Shown here: positions 24,605 through 32,766 of the stretch, piece after piece
How positions within the stretch are numbered: the first letter of the stretch is position 1
Layout: each line of letters starts with the position of its first letter
NCBI GenBank assembly: GCA_938083135.1
Contig: CALLKY010000104.1
Span: 1 to 39,524, forward strand
Source of the DNA: an uncultured Alphaproteobacteria bacterium
GTDB taxonomy: Bacteria; Pseudomonadota; Alphaproteobacteria; Bin95
DNA: 39,524 bases
Direction of reading: 5' to 3'
Notes under the pieces: generated by a model
The model's input: only the letters and a program-made list of their open reading frames with translations
What the model was told of the DNA's origin: nothing
Databases searched by the model: none
Translations under genes and position numbers: made by a program

Positions 24605-25491
24605 TCATCTTTAGCGCCATCAGGCACCCCAAATACATTTGCCATACTCACCTCCCCCGATCCGCGACGGAGGGGTTGTTGTTGGGTTGGTGCAGGTGCC
24701 CAGCCGGTTAGGAAGATGATTTCGAAGGGAATGTTGATGCGGCCGTCAGGGCCAGCGGCTTTCTCTTGTAGCAGCTGCAACGCGCGCATCAGGACTGCGC
24801 GGCGGAGGGGACGGCGGCTGCGTTCATGCAGAATGTTCGTTTCTGCCATGCCACGCAGGTCTTGCAGCAGCTTGAACGGATTGGCGTAGGACACTGTAAT
24901 CGTTTCCGTATCCGCCACGGGCAGTGCGAACCCAGCGCGTTGCAACAGGCCCGCCGCATCGCGGATATCAATCGTCGGCGCGATATGGGGGGATACTGGC
25001 GCATCCAACGCCGCCTCAGCCTCCAAGAACGCAAGCCGGAGCGGATTTAGTGTTTCAGGCCCGAAGATGGCACCGAGGAACAGACCGTCTGGACGCAAGG
25101 CACGGCGGATTTGCACAAGCGCGCCCGGCAGATCATTGACCTGGTGCAGTTCATTGGCTGCGAACACGCAGTCCAACGCGCCATTGGTGAATGGCAGTGT
25201 CTCGAATGACAGCACCGCGCGCGGCCCTGTATCGCGAAGTAGGCTCGTCGCAGCGTCCGCCTCAATCAGTGTTTCAATGCCGCCCCTACCCTTCAGCACA
25301 TCCGCTGAGACACCGCCCCGCCCGTTGGTGGCCAAGGTGACGGGGAAACGGGCTGTCAGGTCATCCAGCCGCTCAGCCATGCGCTCCGCGATCTCCCGAT
25401 GCAGGAAGCGCGCGTTCTCATAGTCCGGCAGGGCGCGGAGGCGCCTGGTGCGGATAAGGGTTGGGTCGAAGATCAAGGGCGATTGGGGCAT
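24601..25491 (-). CDS. SAM-dependent methyltransferase-fold protein, NDUFAF5-like
   Basis: The 296-residue protein resembles alphaproteobacterial relatives of NDUFAF5/BioC: 'FDPTLIRTRRLRAL' and 'FLHREIAERMAERLDDL' at the N-terminus, then 'LPFTNGALDCVFAANELHQV' and 'RRALRPDGLFLGAIFG'. The region expected to hold the SAM motif (usually LDLGCGxG) reads 'VSADVLKGRGGIE', so the first glycine motif is degenerate. NDUFAF5 hydroxylates an arginine of complex I rather than methylating, so a complex I assembly role is possible. No clear ribosome site is seen. It is divergent from the rhodanese gene. Confidence 0.75.
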   Translation of the reverse strand: MPQSPLIFDPTLIRTRRLRALPDYENARFLHREIAERMAERLDDLTARFPVTLATNGRGGVSADVLKGRGGIETLIEADAATSLLRDTGPRAVLSFETLPFTNGALDCVFAANELHQVNDLPGALVQIRRALRPDGLFLGAIFGPETLNPLRLAFLEAEAALDAPVSPHIAPTIDIRDAAGLLQRAGFALPVADTETITVSYANPFKLLQDLRGMAETNILHERSRRPLRRAVLMRALQLLQEKAAGPDGRINIPFEIIFLTGWAPAPTQQQPLRRGSGEVSMANVFGVPDGAKDD

Positions 25492-25593
25492 GGGGCGCAG
25501 TCTGGCGAAGCCTTGCTTGAGCGGCGGGGCGCGCGGGCTTAAAGTCTTATCCTATATCTATAGATCATTCCCCTGAGAGGCGAGCCCAAGCGC

Positions 25594-27180
25594 ATGTCAA
25601 AAACTATCACTGCTAAAGCCCTGCATGACCTGATCCAGGCCAATGCCAGCGAATACGCCGTTGTCGACGTTCGCGGCGAGCGCGCATTCTCTGACGGTCA
25701 CTTGATGCACGCGATCTCCGTGCCGCTTGGTCGGTTGGAAGTGATGATCGGCGATCTGGCACCACGCCTCGCAACGCCAATCATCCTGACTGACGTTGAC
25801 GGCTCCATGGCCACCCGCGCCGCCGAACGGCTTGAGGGCGTTGGCTATACAGATGTCTCAGTACTCGAAAGCGGCACCGAAGGTTGGCGCGAGGCAGGCT
25901 ATGAGGTCTACGGCGGTTTCAACGTGCCTTCGAAAGCATTTGGTGAATTCGTTGAGCATCACTTCGACACACCATCCGTTTCCGCTGAAGAATTGAAAGC
26001 GATGATGGATGGTGGCGAGAAGATGGTCGTGCTCGATAGCCGGCCCATGGATGAATACAACACCATGAATATCCCAACCGGCGTTTGCTGCCCTGGTGGC
26101 GAGCTGGTTTATCGGTTGGGCGAAATTGTGCCTGACGCCGATACCACCGTCGTTGTGAATTGCGCCGGGCGGACACGCAGCATCATTGGCGCGCAGTCCC
26201 TGATCAATGCAGGCGTGAAGAACAAAGTTGTAGCCCTGCGCAATGGCACCATGGGCTGGCACCTATCAGGGTTCCAGTTGGAGCATGGCAACACCCATGC
26301 GGCCCCGCAGGAACTCTCCGGCCAAGCCATCGACGCCGCGAAGGCCCGCGTGGCAGAGGTCGCCAAGCGGTTTGAGGTTGGGCAGGTCGATCTGGATACG
26401 GCGAAAGCCTGGCTTGCAGATGATAGCCGCACCACCTTCCTGCTAGATGTCCGTCACCCACATGAATATGAGGCAGGCCACCTGCCGGGCTCTATCTCCT
26501 CCCCCGGCGGTCAATTGGTGCAGGCGACGGATCGCTATGCGGGCGTGCGTGGCGCAAGGCTGGTGCTGGTCGACGACGCCAATCTCGTCCGCGCCACTAT
26601 GACTGCCCATTGGCTGACCCAGATGCACTGGGACGTGCATGTGCTGGCGGGCGGGCTGCCTGCCAGCGGCCTAGAAGTCGGCAAACAGCCAGTCCATCCG
26701 CTTGGTATGCCAACAGATATAGAAGGTCTCTCAGCTGCAGCCGCGAAGGCGAAGTTGGATGCGGGCTGGGTTGCGGTAGATGTCGCGACGAGCCGGGACT
26801 ACCGCAAGGGCCACATCCCAGGTGCCTGGTGGGCAACCCGCGCGCGTTTGGAAACGGCGGCAGCCAACTTGCCAGATGCGCCGGGATACCTCGCTACATC
26901 TGAAGATGGCTTGGTCGCAAAATACGCGGCGGCAGAACTCGCTAAGCTCACCGGCAAACCAACGGCTTCACTTGAGGGTGGTGCTAAGGCCTGGGCAGAC
27001 GCCGGGATGCCGCTTGAACAAGGGGAAACCCAGCTGGCAGATGAGGCAGATGATGTCTGGCTCAAGCCTTATGAGCGCAAAGGCGTTGTAGAGGACTTCA
27101 TGAAGGAATACCTGACCTGGGAAATTGACCTGATTAAGCAGGTCGAGCGGGATGATCTCGTATCCTTCCGCGCATTCTAG
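25594..27180 (+). CDS. Four-domain rhodanese-like protein
   Basis: The 528-residue protein has four rhodanese-like domains at about 6-107, 126-235, 272-370 and 377-480. Each shows the 'VVDVRGERAFSDGHL' type of start ('VVLDSRPMDEYNTMNIP', 'FLLDVRHPHEYEAGHLPG', 'VAVDVATSRDYRKGHIPG'). Only the second has the active-site Cys (Cys190, VVVNCAGRTR). The equivalent places in domains 1, 3 and 4 read TDVDGS, VDDANL and TSEDGL. It probably transfers sulfur through one site, with the other domains structural or binding. No signal peptide. A GAGAGGCGAG stretch lies upstream of the ATG, and an AT-rich stretch with the palindrome atctatagat (25556-25565) probably holds the promoter. Confidence 0.9.
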   Translation: MSKTITAKALHDLIQANASEYAVVDVRGERAFSDGHLMHAISVPLGRLEVMIGDLAPRLATPIILTDVDGSMATRAAERLEGVGYTDVSVLESGTEGWREAGYEVYGGFNVPSKAFGEFVEHHFDTPSVSAEELKAMMDGGEKMVVLDSRPMDEYNTMNIPTGVCCPGGELVYRLGEIVPDADTTVVVNCAGRTRSIIGAQSLINAGVKNKVVALRNGTMGWHLSGFQLEHGNTHAAPQELSGQAIDAAKARVAEVAKRFEVGQVDLDTAKAWLADDSRTTFLLDVRHPHEYEAGHLPGSISSPGGQLVQATDRYAGVRGARLVLVDDANLVRATMTAHWLTQMHWDVHVLAGGLPASGLEVGKQPVHPLGMPTDIEGLSAAAAKAKLDAGWVAVDVATSRDYRKGHIPGAWWATRARLETAAANLPDAPGYLATSEDGLVAKYAAAELAKLTGKPTASLEGGAKAWADAGMPLEQGETQLADEADDVWLKPYERKGVVEDFMKEYLTWEIDLIKQVERDDLVSFRAF

Positions 27181-27928
27181 AACCGCTTCGCACTCCTGCC
27201 CGGCGCGGGCTTGATCTGCTGATCCCGCCCCGTTGTCTCTCTTGCGGTCGAGAGACGACGGAGGCGCAGGGTGTTTGTCCCGAATGCTGGCGTGAGCTAG
27301 CCTTCGTGGCAGCACCGGTCTGCCGGGTCTGTGGGTTTGGGCTGCAAGCAGAAGGCGCTGGCGAAGGGCCGGATGGGGATACATGCGGTGCCTGTATGGT
27401 CAGTCCGCCCCGCTTTGACCGCGCCCGCGCCATGCTCGCCTATGATGACGCAAGCCGCCCATCATCATCGCCTATAAGCGTGCCAGCCGGTTGGAGGCGA
27501 CACCTTTGCTGACCCGGTGGCTACTGGCTGCGGGTCGGGATTTGATCGCAGACGCAGACTTGATCGCACCAACGCCGCTGCATTGGCGACGGTTGCTCGG
27601 GCGGCGTTATAATCAATCCGCCGAACTGGCTCGGCGCATGGCTGGATCTGAGACTATTTCCTATGCGCCAGATCTACTGCACCGAACACGGGCGACCCGC
27701 AGCCAGGGCGGGCTTAGCCCTGCTGGCCGCAAGCGCAATTTGACCGGTGCATTCAAGCTGAACGAACGCTGGCGGGATCGGATTACCGGCAAGCGCGTAC
27801 TGCTGATCGATGACGTGTTTACAACAGGGGCCACCGTCGAACGCTGCGCCGCCGTGCTGAAGCGCGGCGGTGCCAGCGCTGTGGACGTCGTGACCATTGC
27901 CAGGGTTGAACGGCCAAGGCCGGTTTAG
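27174..27928 (+). pseudogene. comF: comF, phosphoribosyltransferase-type competence protein, frameshifted
   Basis: The first frame carries the N-terminal zinc finger with four CxxC pairs (CLSC, CPEC, CRVC, CGAC), then 'FDRARAMLAYDDASR'. At 27458-27461 the frame is lost: read with one extra base it continues as 'IIIAYKRASRLEATPLLTRW' into the phosphoribosyltransferase domain with VLLIDDVFTTGAT and ends at 27928. One C is probably missing from the run before ATCATCATC. The first frame also lacks ATG, GTG or TTG before the zinc finger (ATT at 27174 and CTG at 27216 are the only options). ComF acts in DNA uptake or repair. It could be a decayed gene or a sequencing error; an ATG-like start at 27491 would give only the C-terminal half. 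Confidence 0.8.
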
Positions 27929-27938
27929 GATCAGGAGC

Positions 27939-28841
27939 CTAGCGCGCCTTCCGCTCCGCAACCCAGCGCACCCAATTGCCATAGAATGCCTGCGCGTTTG
28001 CTCGCCAGGTCTGTGGCGGCGGGTTGGCGGGATCATCATCCGGGAAATAGTTGATCGGCGGGGCTATCGGGCCGCCCTTCTCCAAGTCCCGCTGATATTC
28101 GATCGCCAGTGTTTCAGCGTCATATTCAAAGTGATTGAGCACGTGGAGGTGGCCAAGCCGCTCATCAGCAAGCGCACCGATGCCAGACCCTTCAGACACC
28201 AGCAAAGGCTTCAGGTGCGGCAGCGCTTTCAGATCCTCGGCACGGGTTTCTGTCCAACGCGACACGGGCATCATCGGCCCATCATCCAAACATTGCAGGA
28301 ATGGCGAGGCCGTATCCGTCAGATGATGCTGGAAGATGCCAAATCGCTTCGCTTCAAGCTGATGTTTCGGCACACCATAATACCGATAAAGTGCAGCCTG
28401 CGCGCCCCAGCAGAGGCTAAGCAGCGGAATGCCCGCGCCGTCGTTCGCGTCCCGGGTCCAATCCAGAACTTCCGTCATCTCATTCCAGTAATTTACAGCC
28501 TCGAACGGCAAAGTCTCAATGGGCGCACCGGTGATGATGACCGCATCGAAGGATGACAATTTCACATCGCGCCAGCGCCGATAGAACCTATCTAGGTGAC
28601 CCGGCGGGGCATTCTTGCCCGCGTAGTTTTCGGGTGCTGCCAGCGTGATTGAGACATGAACAGATGCGCGGCCAAGCATGCGCGCCAACTGTAGTTCTGT
28701 TTCGAGCTTCTTCGGCATCAAATTGAAGATGACGATATTCAGGGCGTCTGCTGCAGCCGGATCATGAGCATCCAACAACGGCACGCCTTCGGCGGCCAGT
28801 GCAGCCCGCGCCGGTAGGTCCGGCGGCAAAATAACAGCCAT
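27939..28841 (-). CDS. metA: Homoserine O-acetyltransferase, MetA type
   Basis: From the ATG at 28841 the product is 300 residues of the MetA family. It carries 'VIFNLMPKKLETELQLARM', the nucleophile Cys144 (LSLCWGAQAALY) and HFEYD with the catalytic His and Glu. At the specificity position the sequence is ITGAPIETLPFE with Glu109. In characterised MetA enzymes Glu at this place goes with acetyl-CoA and Gly with succinyl-CoA, so acetylation is predicted. It activates homoserine for methionine synthesis. GGAGG and AAGG lie upstream. The start is 4 bases after the P-loop gene's stop, so they are one operon. Upstream in-frame residues lie inside that gene and are excluded. Confidence 0.9.
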   Translation of the reverse strand: MAVILPPDLPARAALAAEGVPLLDAHDPAAADALNIVIFNLMPKKLETELQLARMLGRASVHVSITLAAPENYAGKNAPPGHLDRFYRRWRDVKLSSFDAVIITGAPIETLPFEAVNYWNEMTEVLDWTRDANDGAGIPLLSLCWGAQAALYRYYGVPKHQLEAKRFGIFQHHLTDTASPFLQCLDDGPMMPVSRWTETRAEDLKALPHLKPLLVSEGSGIGALADERLGHLHVLNHFEYDAETLAIEYQRDLEKGGPIAPPINYFPDDDPANPPPQTWRANAQAFYGNWVRWVAERKAR

Positions 28842-28845
28842 CGCC

Positions 28846-29808
28846 TTAACCCCTCCGTGCGCTAGCGAGACTGGGCGCGCGGCCTTCACGCTTGGCGCAG
28901 GCCGCCAGGTATCGCTCAAGCGTTTCCGCGCCGTGGGGATTATCATTAACCTCCCGTGCGAGGGCACCGTGCAGAACCTCCAGGAACTCGTCTGCGGTGG
29001 GTGTTCGGTTAGCATTTGGCCCGAACAGGTCAGCCGCCTCAACGCTAACGCCAAACCGTTCCGCCATATCGCGATAGCGCGGTTTGCGGAATTCCATTAG
29101 TTCCGGAAATAGCGGTCGCGCGAAGTCGATCATATCGACGCCGGCACCATCATCCGGCTGATTTTCAAGTCTAGGGCCAATGAATAGCGGATTATAAAAT
29201 AACGGTTTTGGGTGGCTGCGCGCGCGCTCCTTAAGCGCTTCCTCCGTATCGGCATCGCCCCGAATATACAGTAAGAGCGAAGTGTCGATCAGCGGGCGGA
29301 TCACCGGATCATCCGGGTCCTTTGGTTCTGCAATCTCGCAGAGCGAGCCGCTCGCGTCGTTGATGAAATTGCGGCAGGCGTAGATTGACCAGGACTTTGC
29401 GATGAAATGCGGCACATCCTGCATCGAAAGCACTTCGGCTTGGCGATAGAGTTCCTGCCGCTCCAGAAAGTCGGCCTTGTTCAGACCGCCTGTCGCCGGG
29501 TCGCCATACATTCCAAGGAACGTCGAGACCGGTTCCAAGTTATCAACGGAGATATTGTGCGCGATGAAAATCGAGTCTGAGCGCAGCAGATCCGCCACAA
29601 ACTGATCGCCCATGGTCATGATTTTGAACTTGATATTGTCCAGGATCGGTTCGGCCAAATACCGCGTGCCAATGCGATAATCGGCGGAATAATGGTACCA
29701 ATTGGCTTCTTCCTGGAGCGCCTTAGATAGCGTCGTTTTACCAACGCCAGACATGCCCAGCAGCGAAATGGCGTGCGGCAGCGCGCGGAAGGCTTCAAGA
29801 TTGATCAT
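28846..29808 (-). CDS. P-loop NTPase/kinase-like protein of unknown function
   Basis: The 320-residue protein begins with Walker A GMSGVGKT at 18-25, as in shikimate kinase and related small-molecule kinases ('LLGMSGVGKTTLSKALQEE'). The rest has no motif I can name: a 'DLLRSDSIFIAHNISVDNLE' stretch, 'DTSLLLYIRGDADTEE' that could be a Walker B-like strand, and a C-terminal helical tail. No membrane segment or signal peptide. It is directly upstream of metA (4 bases), so a link to homoserine or methionine metabolism is possible, but nothing in the sequence proves it. No SAM riboswitch was recognised in front of it. Confidence 0.65.
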   Translation of the reverse strand: MINLEAFRALPHAISLLGMSGVGKTTLSKALQEEANWYHYSADYRIGTRYLAEPILDNIKFKIMTMGDQFVADLLRSDSIFIAHNISVDNLEPVSTFLGMYGDPATGGLNKADFLERQELYRQAEVLSMQDVPHFIAKSWSIYACRNFINDASGSLCEIAEPKDPDDPVIRPLIDTSLLLYIRGDADTEEALKERARSHPKPLFYNPLFIGPRLENQPDDGAGVDMIDFARPLFPELMEFRKPRYRDMAERFGVSVEAADLFGPNANRTPTADEFLEVLHGALAREVNDNPHGAETLERYLAACAKREGRAPSLASARRG

Positions 29809-30015
29809 AAGCTAGGGCCTTTCACCGAGGGTATAACCCGGCCAAAATCCAACAGGGCCGCGGATGATAGGGCCGCAGCGGCGCATTGCAAGCGTTAGGC
29901 CCCTGACCCGAGTGTCAGGACCCAAGAGCAACAGCATGCGGCAACACTTCTGTTGGCTTTCCGGGTCCGTACCGCTAATTTCCGGCGCTCACTCCAGATC
30001 AACCGCCGGATAGTC

Positions 30016-30519
30016 ATGCCAGATCCTGCCCTTTCAATCACTTACATCTGCCAGTCTGAAGCGGATACCGCCGCCTTGGCCGCCAACTTGGCACGCGTTG
30101 CGGCACCGGGTGACCTGGTGGTGCTAGAAGGCGCTTTAGCGGCAGGAAAAACGCATTTTATCAAATATATGTGCGGCGTACTTCAGATTGAAGATACAGT
30201 AACAAGCCCGACATTTACCCTAGCACATTTCTATGCTGGCCCCATCATGCCAGTTCTACATGTTGACGCTTACCGCATTGAAACGGCAAAAGAATTTTCA
30301 GACCTAACGCTGCATGACTTTTTCGACGACCATCTGACGGCAATTGAGTGGGGCGCTAAGTTCCAAGATGTCCTGCCGCCTGCCCTGCACATCCAAATCG
30401 ATCCGATAGACGGCGATGACAATGCGCGCCGGATCACCCTCGCCAGCGCTGCACCGTCTTGGGTTGCGCGGGCTGATGTGCTGCGCACCGCCTCAGAAAG
30501 CCTCATCCCATGCGACTGA
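30016..30519 (+). CDS. tsaE: tRNA t6A biosynthesis ATPase TsaE
   Basis: The 167-residue protein has a Walker A variant GALAAGKT (39-46; the usual TsaE form is GxLGAGKT), 'TSPTFTLAHFY', 'VLHVDAYRIE' and 'DHLTAIEWGAKF'. TsaE binds the TsaB-TsaD complex and hydrolyses ATP to reset it during synthesis of threonylcarbamoyladenosine at A37 of tRNAs reading ANN codons. The ATG at 30016 is where family proteins start; a longer frame to 29953 adds an unlikely basic leader. It overlaps tsaB by 10 bases and leads a four-gene t6A run, divergent from the P-loop gene. Confidence 0.92.
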   Translation: MPDPALSITYICQSEADTAALAANLARVAAPGDLVVLEGALAAGKTHFIKYMCGVLQIEDTVTSPTFTLAHFYAGPIMPVLHVDAYRIETAKEFSDLTLHDFFDDHLTAIEWGAKFQDVLPPALHIQIDPIDGDDNARRITLASAAPSWVARADVLRTASESLIPCD

Positions 30520-31142
30520 CGCTTTGTATCCACACCTCCGCCAAATCGCCTTGGCTGTACCTGCTGAAGGACAGCATCCCGATTGCCGAAGCCATGGACG
30601 ATAATCGCGATCCCACGACTGGCCCCACGCTCGGCCAAATGGCTGTAGGCATGTTGCAAGGCGCTGACGCCGTTATTGGCGACCTGACCGATATTCTCGT
30701 GGATATCGGGCCAGGACGCCTGAGCGCCGTCCGTGCGGGTGTCTCCTTTGCGAATGCGCTGAGCTTCGGGTTGAACATTCCACTGGCACCGGTCAACGCA
30801 AGCGGAACACTCGGCCTGCAGGCGTCTATGGCGACCGGCCTGCCTGCGCTGGTCATTCACAAATCCGCCGCCGGCGCGGCTTATGTCGGGCGTTACCAGG
30901 ATGGCAGGCTCCAGTCTCTCCGATATGGTCCTTTATCCGAGACCGTGGCTCAGTCTGCTGAAGGCCTCACCGAGGCTGCCTTGATAGGCCCGGAAGCCGA
31001 TGTATCCGGCCTTACATTCAGCGATGGCGGCCCGGATATCATCACCGCCGCGACGTTTGCTGCTGTGCTGGCGGCTGGTCCTGCCTTCACATCCGACCCC
31101 ATTCAACCGATTACTGAACAATCGGAGATTATTGATGGCTGA
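30510..31142 (+). CDS. tsaB: tRNA t6A biosynthesis protein TsaB
   Basis: The 210-residue protein is a divergent TsaB. The N-terminus LTLCIHTSAKSPWLYLL replaces the usual AIDTS motif, but 'VDIGPGRLSAVRAGVSFANA' matches the GPGSFTGLR region of the family, and the protein length is normal. TsaB is an ASKHA-fold scaffold that dimerises with TsaD and recruits TsaE. The assignment is supported by its place between tsaE and tsaC. It overlaps tsaE by 10 bases and tsaC by 8. The RimI acetyltransferase gene often found beside tsaB is absent. Confidence 0.9.
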   Translation: MRLTLCIHTSAKSPWLYLLKDSIPIAEAMDDNRDPTTGPTLGQMAVGMLQGADAVIGDLTDILVDIGPGRLSAVRAGVSFANALSFGLNIPLAPVNASGTLGLQASMATGLPALVIHKSAAGAAYVGRYQDGRLQSLRYGPLSETVAQSAEGLTEAALIGPEADVSGLTFSDGGPDIITAATFAAVLAAGPAFTSDPIQPITEQSEIIDG

Positions 31143-31734
31143 GCGCGACCCTAAAGCCGCTGCGAGCGCCCTCCTGGCCGGTGGCGTTGCGTTGTTGCCG
31201 ACAGACACCGTCTACGGCCTCGTAGCACACCCGGAGCAGCCGTTAGCCGCCCGCCGGATATTCCAGTTGAAGCGCCGGCCAGATGCGCTCCGCCTACAGG
31301 TGCTTGCTGGATCATTGGCTGACCTGGGGCGGATCGGCGCTCGATTGCCGCCCGCCGCAGAAGCCTTGCTGAGCAATGATGCGATCAAAGGCGGCATTAC
31401 GTTCATCTTTGCCCTTGATCCCGCGCTCCGCCCTGAATGGCTGGAAGACCGTGATGAGGTTGGCGTGCGGTTTCCGGCAGACACTTTCATCCAAAACGTC
31501 ATCAGCGAAACCGGCCCATTGTACGCGACCAGCGCCAATGCCCACGGCAAGCCACCCGGCAAGACCGTGGCAGACATCCTGGCAGACCTGGATGGCGCAC
31601 CGGATTACGTGGCGGATGGCGGCAGGCTCGTTGGCGTGAACTCCACCGTTGTCAATTTCAATGCAGACCCGCCGCGCGTCGAACGCTGGGGGGCTGTTGA
31701 TGATCTCACCGCATACGGGCTTGGCCATGCATGA
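31135..31734 (+). CDS. tsaC: Threonylcarbamoyl-AMP synthase TsaC (Sua5/YrdC)
   Basis: The 199-residue YrdC-domain protein makes threonylcarbamoyl-AMP from threonine, bicarbonate and ATP. Motifs are 'ALLPTDTVYGLVAHP', 'FQLKRRPDALRLQVL' (the Lys-Arg that binds substrate), 'YATSANAHGKPPGKT' and the C-terminal 'GVNSTVVNF'. Its length fits the short TsaC form rather than Sua5 with an extra domain. CGGAG lies 8 bases before the ATG, which overlaps the tsaB stop. The family N-terminus begins here, so the longer in-frame extension is excluded. The last 8 bases overlap tsaD. Confidence 0.93.
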   Translation: MAERDPKAAASALLAGGVALLPTDTVYGLVAHPEQPLAARRIFQLKRRPDALRLQVLAGSLADLGRIGARLPPAAEALLSNDAIKGGITFIFALDPALRPEWLEDRDEVGVRFPADTFIQNVISETGPLYATSANAHGKPPGKTVADILADLDGAPDYVADGGRLVGVNSTVVNFNADPPRVERWGAVDDLTAYGLGHA

Positions 31735-32728
31735 ACCAAACTCACTGATCCTTGGTATCGAGTCATCCTGCGACGACACCGCCGTGGCCTTAGTGGCCAG
31801 GGATGGATCCGTTGCGGCGGCCCTAACCCAGAGCCAGGCTGAAATCCACGCCCAATATGGCGGCGTATACCCGGAACTCGCCAGCCGGGCCCATGCCGCC
31901 GAAATCATCCCAACGATCCGCCAAACGCTGGCACAGATTGATGCGGCACCAGAACATATCCGCGCCATTGCCGTCACCCGCGGCCCTGGGCTGATCGGGC
32001 CGCTGCTTGTTGGCCTGAACGCGGCGGAGGGCTTAGGACTTGGATGGTCAAAACCTGTGGTCGGCGTCAATCACTTACGCGGTCATCTGCGCAGCGCAGA
32101 ATTAGATGGCGGCAAGATTACCTACCCTGCCGTTGTCCTGCTGGCCTCCGGTGGTCATACGCTGATGGCCTATATGGCGGACGCCAAGTCTGTCGAAATT
32201 CTGGGCGGCACCCGGGATGATTCCGTTGGCGAGGCCTATGACAAGGTCGCCCGCATGTTGGGCCTTGGATATCCGGGCGGTCCCGCTGTCGATAAGCTGG
32301 CGAAAACCGGCGCGCCAGACATTACATTCCCACGGCCCATGATCCGGGAAGGTTTGGAGTTTTCGTTCTCAGGCCTCAAATCCGCTGTCGCGCGATTGGT
32401 TGAACGCGAGCCGGACGTGGACAAACCGACAGTCGCCGCATCCTTCGTCGCTGCGGCAATGGACGTGCTGGCCGCCAAATGCGCCCGCGCCCTGGCAGAG
32501 CGGGAGGCGGCGTCACTCGTTGTGGTTGGTGGCGTATCCGCTAGTCCACAACTCCGCGAACGGACGGCGGAAGTGTGTGCTGCGGCTGGCGTTGATCTGG
32601 CGCTGCCGTCTCTCAAATGGTCCACCGACAATGGGGCGATGATTGCGCTGGCGGGCTGGGATTATCTGGATATGGGCCTTGTCCCGCACCTGAAGCCAGC
32701 GACACGGCTTTCCATCGAACAGTTTTGA
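31727..32728 (+). CDS. tsaD: tRNA N6-threonylcarbamoyltransferase TsaD
   Basis: The 333-residue ASKHA-fold enzyme transfers the threonylcarbamoyl group to A37 of tRNA. It begins with the family signature LILGIESSCDDTAVAL, has the metal-binding His116-x3-His120 (VNHLRGHLRS), 'YPAVVLLASGGHTLM', 'ARMLGLGYPGGPAVD', 'EFSFSGLKSAVAR', 'VVGGVSAS' and 'STDNGAMIA'. Length and motifs are typical. The ATG at 31727 overlaps the tsaC stop; earlier in-frame ATGs lie inside tsaC. It completes a contiguous tsaE-B-C-D set and is followed after 38 bases by a dioxygenase gene on the same strand. Confidence 0.97.
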   Translation: MHEPNSLILGIESSCDDTAVALVARDGSVAAALTQSQAEIHAQYGGVYPELASRAHAAEIIPTIRQTLAQIDAAPEHIRAIAVTRGPGLIGPLLVGLNAAEGLGLGWSKPVVGVNHLRGHLRSAELDGGKITYPAVVLLASGGHTLMAYMADAKSVEILGGTRDDSVGEAYDKVARMLGLGYPGGPAVDKLAKTGAPDITFPRPMIREGLEFSFSGLKSAVARLVEREPDVDKPTVAASFVAAAMDVLAAKCARALAEREAASLVVVGGVSASPQLRERTAEVCAAAGVDLALPSLKWSTDNGAMIALAGWDYLDMGLVPHLKPATRLSIEQF

Positions 32729-32766
32729 GCGCTATCGTTCGTGCTGGCTTTAGCAGGAGCGATGAT

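Noticed and set aside
29809-30015. SAM-II riboswitch in front of the metA operon
   Set aside because: Alphaproteobacterial metA genes often carry one, but I could not find the conserved pseudoknot blocks on the minus strand here. A simple hairpin (cctgac 29902-29907, gtcagg 29914-29919) is all that is visible.
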